Shown here one piece after another: positions 4,722 through 5,579 of a stretch of DNA of 5,579 nucleotides (position 1 is the stretch's first letter; the number at the start of each line of letters is the position of its first letter). Below the pieces are notes generated by a model, which was given only the letters and a program-made list of their open reading frames with translations, was not told the origin of the DNA and searched no databases. The translations under genes were made by a program, and so were the position numbers. The DNA lies in the NCBI GenBank assembly GCA_025980505.1, contig JAICXI010000153.1:1-5579 (forward strand). Direction: 5' to 3'. The stretch is from a bacterium (GTDB lineage: Bacteria; Oederibacteriota; Muellerivitia; Muellerivitales; Muellerivitaceae).

Positions 4722-5579
4722 ATGAAGCTGAGAGTATTGTTGGTCAATCCCCCCCGTGTGAATGGTCTGCCCGTCGTCCGGGAAGAGCGTTACGAACACC
4801 GGGACGTGGGTTCGGTTTATCCCCCCCTGTCCATCCTCCAGGGCGCCGCTTCCCTGCGCCAGGCCGGTTTCGACGTGAAGGTCCTGGACGCCAACGGTTT
4901 CGACTTGAGGCTGGAGCACGTGGGAAGGCTCTTGAGCGACTTCCAGCCGCACCTGGTGGTGGCCCGCATGGCCTTCGACTGCCAGGAAGAGGACCTGAAG
5001 GTCCTTCAGTTGGCCAAAGCCACCAACCCCTCCTGCGTGACCGTGATCCGCAACAAAATCATTTCCGAGGTCCCCTGGTTCCTGGAGGACGTGGTGAAGG
5101 GCCATCCCGAGATCGACCTTTATCTCATGGGTGAACTGGACGCCATCCTGCCCTCCCTGGCCAAGGAGCTGGAATCCCAATTGACACCCGGGGGCACCTT
5201 GCCCCCCAAGTCCACGGGCTGGTTCAAGGGCATCAACGGCCTCACTTATTACACCCAGAAGGAAGGCCTCCAAAAGACCCCCCCGCCCCTGCTGATGGAC
5301 GTGGCGGTGGCGCCCTTCCCGGCCTATGACCTGCTCCCCTCCATCGCCCCCTACCACACGGGCGTGTTCCAGGACCACTTCGTGATGATCCAGACTTCCC
5401 GGGGTTGCCCCTTCGGCTGCACCTTCTGCGCCTATGCGCTCGAGAAATACCGCCCCCGCCCCCATCAGCATGTGGCGGAGGAATTGAAGTGGCTGCGTAA
5501 TTCCTTCGGGGCCAAGAACGTTCTTTTCTTCGATGACCTCCTGGCGCTCAACTCCAAGCGCACGGCCGACCTGGCCGAG
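4722..5579 (+). CDS. B12-binding-type radical SAM protein, 3'-truncated by the window edge
   Basis: The frame runs from ATG 4722 without a stop for 286 codons to the last base of the window. The N-terminal half (about 1-160) is a cobalamin-binding-type domain: MKLRVLLVNPPR, then YPPLSILQGAASLRQAGFDVKVLDAN, a typical opening and second strand for this family, and LYLMGELDAILPSL, where related proteins have the G-E-G-E/D turn. The stretch PFPAYDLLP precedes the radical SAM barrel. The cluster motif is canonical, RGCPFGCTFC (Cys 229, 233 and 236). It is followed by a HVAEELKWL helix and by NVLFFDD, the next barrel strand. The remainder, probably 150-300 residues, lies outside. No DxHxxG motif is seen. 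It has its own promoter and ribosome binding site after a 268-base gap, so it may start a separate unit. The reaction and substrate are unknown. Confidence 0.93.
   Translation, partial: MKLRVLLVNPPRVNGLPVVREERYEHRDVGSVYPPLSILQGAASLRQAGFDVKVLDANGFDLRLEHVGRLLSDFQPHLVVARMAFDCQEEDLKVLQLAKATNPSCVTVIRNKIISEVPWFLEDVVKGHPEIDLYLMGELDAILPSLAKELESQLTPGGTLPPKSTGWFKGINGLTYYTQKEGLQKTPPPLLMDVAVAPFPAYDLLPSIAPYHTGVFQDHFVMIQTSRGCPFGCTFCAYALEKYRPRPHQHVAEELKWLRNSFGAKNVLFFDDLLALNSKRTADLAE

Noticed and set aside
4717..4725. Two-codon frame ATG AGA TGA overlapping the start of the last gene
   Set aside because: It is only three bases from the Shine-Dalgarno sequence and most likely arises by chance from the ATGAGATG sequence.
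4617..5471. Long open frame on the minus strand opposite the last gene (284 codons)
   Set aside because: Its translation is Gly, Val, His and Gln rich with no recognisable motif, while the + strand frame holds clear cobalamin-domain and radical SAM motifs. It is a mirror effect of GC-rich codons.

Overview
This is a bacterial window with moderately high GC and a strong preference for C or G in third codon positions. Every real gene lies on the + strand. No rRNA, tRNA, CRISPR array, transposase or phage gene is visible. The phylum cannot be named from this sequence. Several radical SAM genes with B12-type domains around a nucleotide-sugar enzyme resemble surface-glycan or secondary-metabolite regions of uncultured, B12-enzyme-rich lineages, but that is an impression only.

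Layout, left to right: (1) 1-1100, the 3' part of a B12-binding-type radical SAM gene cut by the window edge. (2) 1101-1203, a short gap with a weak promoter candidate. (3) 1204-2214, a UDP-glucuronate decarboxylase (UDP-xylose synthase) with an unusual insertion of about 20 residues built from GLPRFL-like repeats. (4) 2215-2289, a short gap with a 14-bp-period tandem repeat, a palindrome and a possible promoter. (5) 2290-3825, a full-length B12-type radical SAM protein whose cluster-binding motif reads CX12CX2C instead of CX3CX2C. (6) 3794-4453, a small single-pass membrane protein of unknown function that overlaps the previous gene by 32 bases. (7) 4454-4721, the longest non-coding stretch, holding a nested inverted repeat, a stable hairpin, a minus-strand G-quadruplex motif and a good extended -10 promoter. 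(8) 4722-5579, the 5' part of another B12-type radical SAM gene, open at the right edge.

Taken together, the window has three different cobalamin-type radical SAM proteins, one enzyme that makes UDP-xylose from UDP-glucuronate, and one membrane-anchored protein. A plausible but unproven reading is a pathway that builds or modifies a pentose-containing glycan, glycolipid or small molecule, with the radical SAM enzymes doing methylation or other radical chemistry. The most unusual items are the expanded CX12CX2C motif and the repeat insertion in the decarboxylase.
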